A stretch of 64,000 bases of DNA. Source: Lates calcarifer (lineage: Eukaryota; Chordata; Actinopteri; Centropomidae). The position numbers were made by a program, and so were the translations under genes. The stretch spans positions 24,116,250 through 24,180,249 of the forward strand of contig NC_066849.1 of assembly GCF_001640805.2 (NCBI RefSeq). The letters run 5' to 3'. Positions within the stretch are counted from its first letter, which is position 1; each line of letters begins with the position of its first letter. The notes beneath the pieces were generated by a model. It was not told the origin of the DNA. It ran no database searches and saw only the letters and a program-made list of their open reading frames with translations. Positions 62,201 to 64,000 of the stretch are shown in pieces.

Positions 62201-64000
62201 AATGCATCAGCTCAAGATTTCAGATCAGTCAACTCTTTTGCCTCTCAGAGGATGACAAGATTCATCTGTCTTGCTTGACTGGGCCTTCAGATTAAATTGC
62301 AGGGCAACTCAGCAGGGAATAAGCCTTCTAAATACCTGGCAGCGCCAAACCTCTGAAATTATAAAAGATGAGTATATCTCCTTTGGCTTCTCATGCCAAA
62401 AGTATCACAAAGATCTGTTGTCCTCAGTTTGCCTGGGAAAGATACAACTGTCCATCTATAAGTCAAACTCTATTGTGTTGATGTTTATATTGTGCTATGA
62501 AAAGTAAGCTTACATAGAGAGTTATTGGCAGTATACCCATCCACACTGTAAATTCCCTTTTGTGACAGCGAGGATGCTCTTCTTATTACTCTGTTTTATA
62601 GTTCTCGTAAGATTGGAACCCATATATTTTTAACAGCTGTGTACAACAGGTGTGTATATGGGCTTGTGTGTATGTCTTATTTCTTTCTTTCAGATAATTT
62701 TGAGTTTACATATAATCTTTGTGTTTAAAGTTTGTTGTTTCAAAGGCTCTTGAGACCCAATTTTCATAGCTGTCATGGTGAAGCAAAACTTATCTTACTC
62801 ATGCACTTGATTACACGAACATAAATTACATTTGCGCTCTTTGCTTGAAGCGTTAATTCCCATTTGACCTGTCCTCCAAGGCTGTGTTGATGAATTTCGA
62901 CTGATATCATTTGAGTCAAAGTTTTACCATATGTTAGAAATAATGTGGTGTTTTTGTAGGTTTTTAAATTTAATAGATACTTTTGCTTCCTGCTTTCTCG
63001 TCTTACTAATTTGTTTGTGAGCAATGAACAAAACAACAGATGTTTTTGAAATTTTGTCTGAAACAGACTGTCTGCCCTGTAAGCAGAAGTGAAAAGGATG
63101 TTTGTTTGAATGGTTAGAGGTGCAGATAAATCTGTGATAATGCCACACTTTTGTTAATGGAAAGCAGTTGGAGTTTTGTTAAAGCTAAATACACCACACA
63201 TTGTTTGGTGTTAAAAGGCAATTCTCCCTTAAACAAATGCAAAATTCTGCAGATGTCATTTCCAATCTGACCCCGCATTTCTCTCAAGTCTCAAATTTCC
63301 ACCGACCATTTGTAAACACAATTATTTCTGCTGCTAGGAAAAACAATGGCCCTTCTGCAATTACTGTAGCTGTTTTTCGAGGCAGTGTAGGCGTGAACGC
63401 AGGGTTGGAATTTCAAGCCAACAGGGTCTGCAGACATCCACCACAATTCTTGGCACTTTGATGTGTCTTCTCTCTCTGCACTGACATTTTTGGGGCTTCT
63501 AGCTAACAAGGACCAATTCGGGGGATGGGAGAATGTGAAGAAAAGATAACAGAGGCTTATAGTATTTAACACAGCATTCAGAGGGAGATTGTACATCAAA
63601 TGGTCAAAGCTTGGGGTATTATTGGATAATGTGTATGTGTGTGAACTACAGATTAATACTGGTATGGTCATGCTTAGTAGAGGAATACTGTCAGAGAATA
63701 CATGTAGACCAGCTTTGTTTGACACCCTGACTGATGTGGCTGTAAAAATGCTCAGACAGCCTGCTCATAATACGTCCATAAAACTGCCTCATATTCTTAG
63801 GCCATCAATGCCACATGCCAGTGGTGATGGATACGCTTTCAAAGCCCAGTATTAGTCCTGGTACATCTATAAATCAGAATTTTCAGCACAGACTCAAATC
63901 AATAAATGTTTTCACCTTATCCTAGTTATGTCTTTCCAGATTTCAGCTCAATGAGCTGCATCATTTAATATGCAACATCTTGTTGTACAAATAAATAGCT
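59266..64000. other. Non-coding, no gene seen
   Basis: AT-rich DNA with a poly(T) tract (59805-59824), an oligo(G) run (60114-60121) and an A-rich strip near 61754-61779. A 144-codon minus-strand frame at 63291-63725 and other open frames show no motifs, splice context or recognised homology. Confidence 0.4.
59805..59824 (+). repeat. Poly(T) tract
   Basis: 20 T residues, preceded by an A-rich strip. Confidence 0.9.

Noticed and set aside
63291..63725. 144-codon open frame on the minus strand
   Set aside because: No motif or recognised homology; overlapping open frames on the other strand; no splice context.
1..64000. CRISPR arrays, bacterial operons, phage or integrated virus genes
   Set aside because: No regularly spaced repeats, no ribosome-binding-site gene strings and no viral protein motifs; the sequence is vertebrate in character throughout.

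Overview
The window looks like AT-rich, gene-poor nuclear DNA from a teleost fish, probably a percomorph. The evidence is interspersed repeats of teleost type: two tRNA-derived SINE copies, a MITE with the inner sequence GGTTAGCTTAGCATAAAG, a Tc1/mariner-like relic and LINE 3' tails ending in TCAATAAAGTCTGTC-type repeats. There are also many vertebrate-style microsatellites, and the one gene has short exons, long introns and GT-AG splice sites. I saw no bacterial operons, CRISPR array, rRNA or intact functional tRNA gene.

Layout. Positions 1-12.4 kb hold no gene: a SINE (226-565), a LINE tail (8440-8497), a pyrimidine-rich tract (9.4-9.9 kb) and a MITE (10479-10823). From 12468 to 19761, on the minus strand, lie the last four coding exons of an RGS-family gene (regulator of G-protein signalling). 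They join in frame into 157 codons covering the whole RGS domain and the stop. The two middle exons are 62 and 167 bp, the sizes I recall as typical of the small R4-type RGS genes. The first coding exon or exons were not found and must lie above 19.76 kb or outside the window.

From 19.8 to 64 kb I find no credible protein-coding exon. Between about 25.8 and 41.5 kb are several complex, repeat-poor blocks rich in TAATTA and octamer-type motifs, which I flag as candidate conserved non-coding elements; this is impression only, without alignment. The region from 45 to 60 kb is richer in repeats: a long hairpin and direct-repeat DNA element (45.6-46.3 kb), a second SINE (49.2 kb), a probable solo LTR (54938-55521) and MITE-like fragments.

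The only functional reading I can support is one G-protein regulator gene next to a possible regulatory gene desert. I found no new multi-gene system. The most interesting points are a Cys at a usually Ser G-alpha contact position of the RGS domain, the paired octamer and homeodomain sites near 26.16 kb, the solo LTR, and the hairpin element at 45.7 kb.
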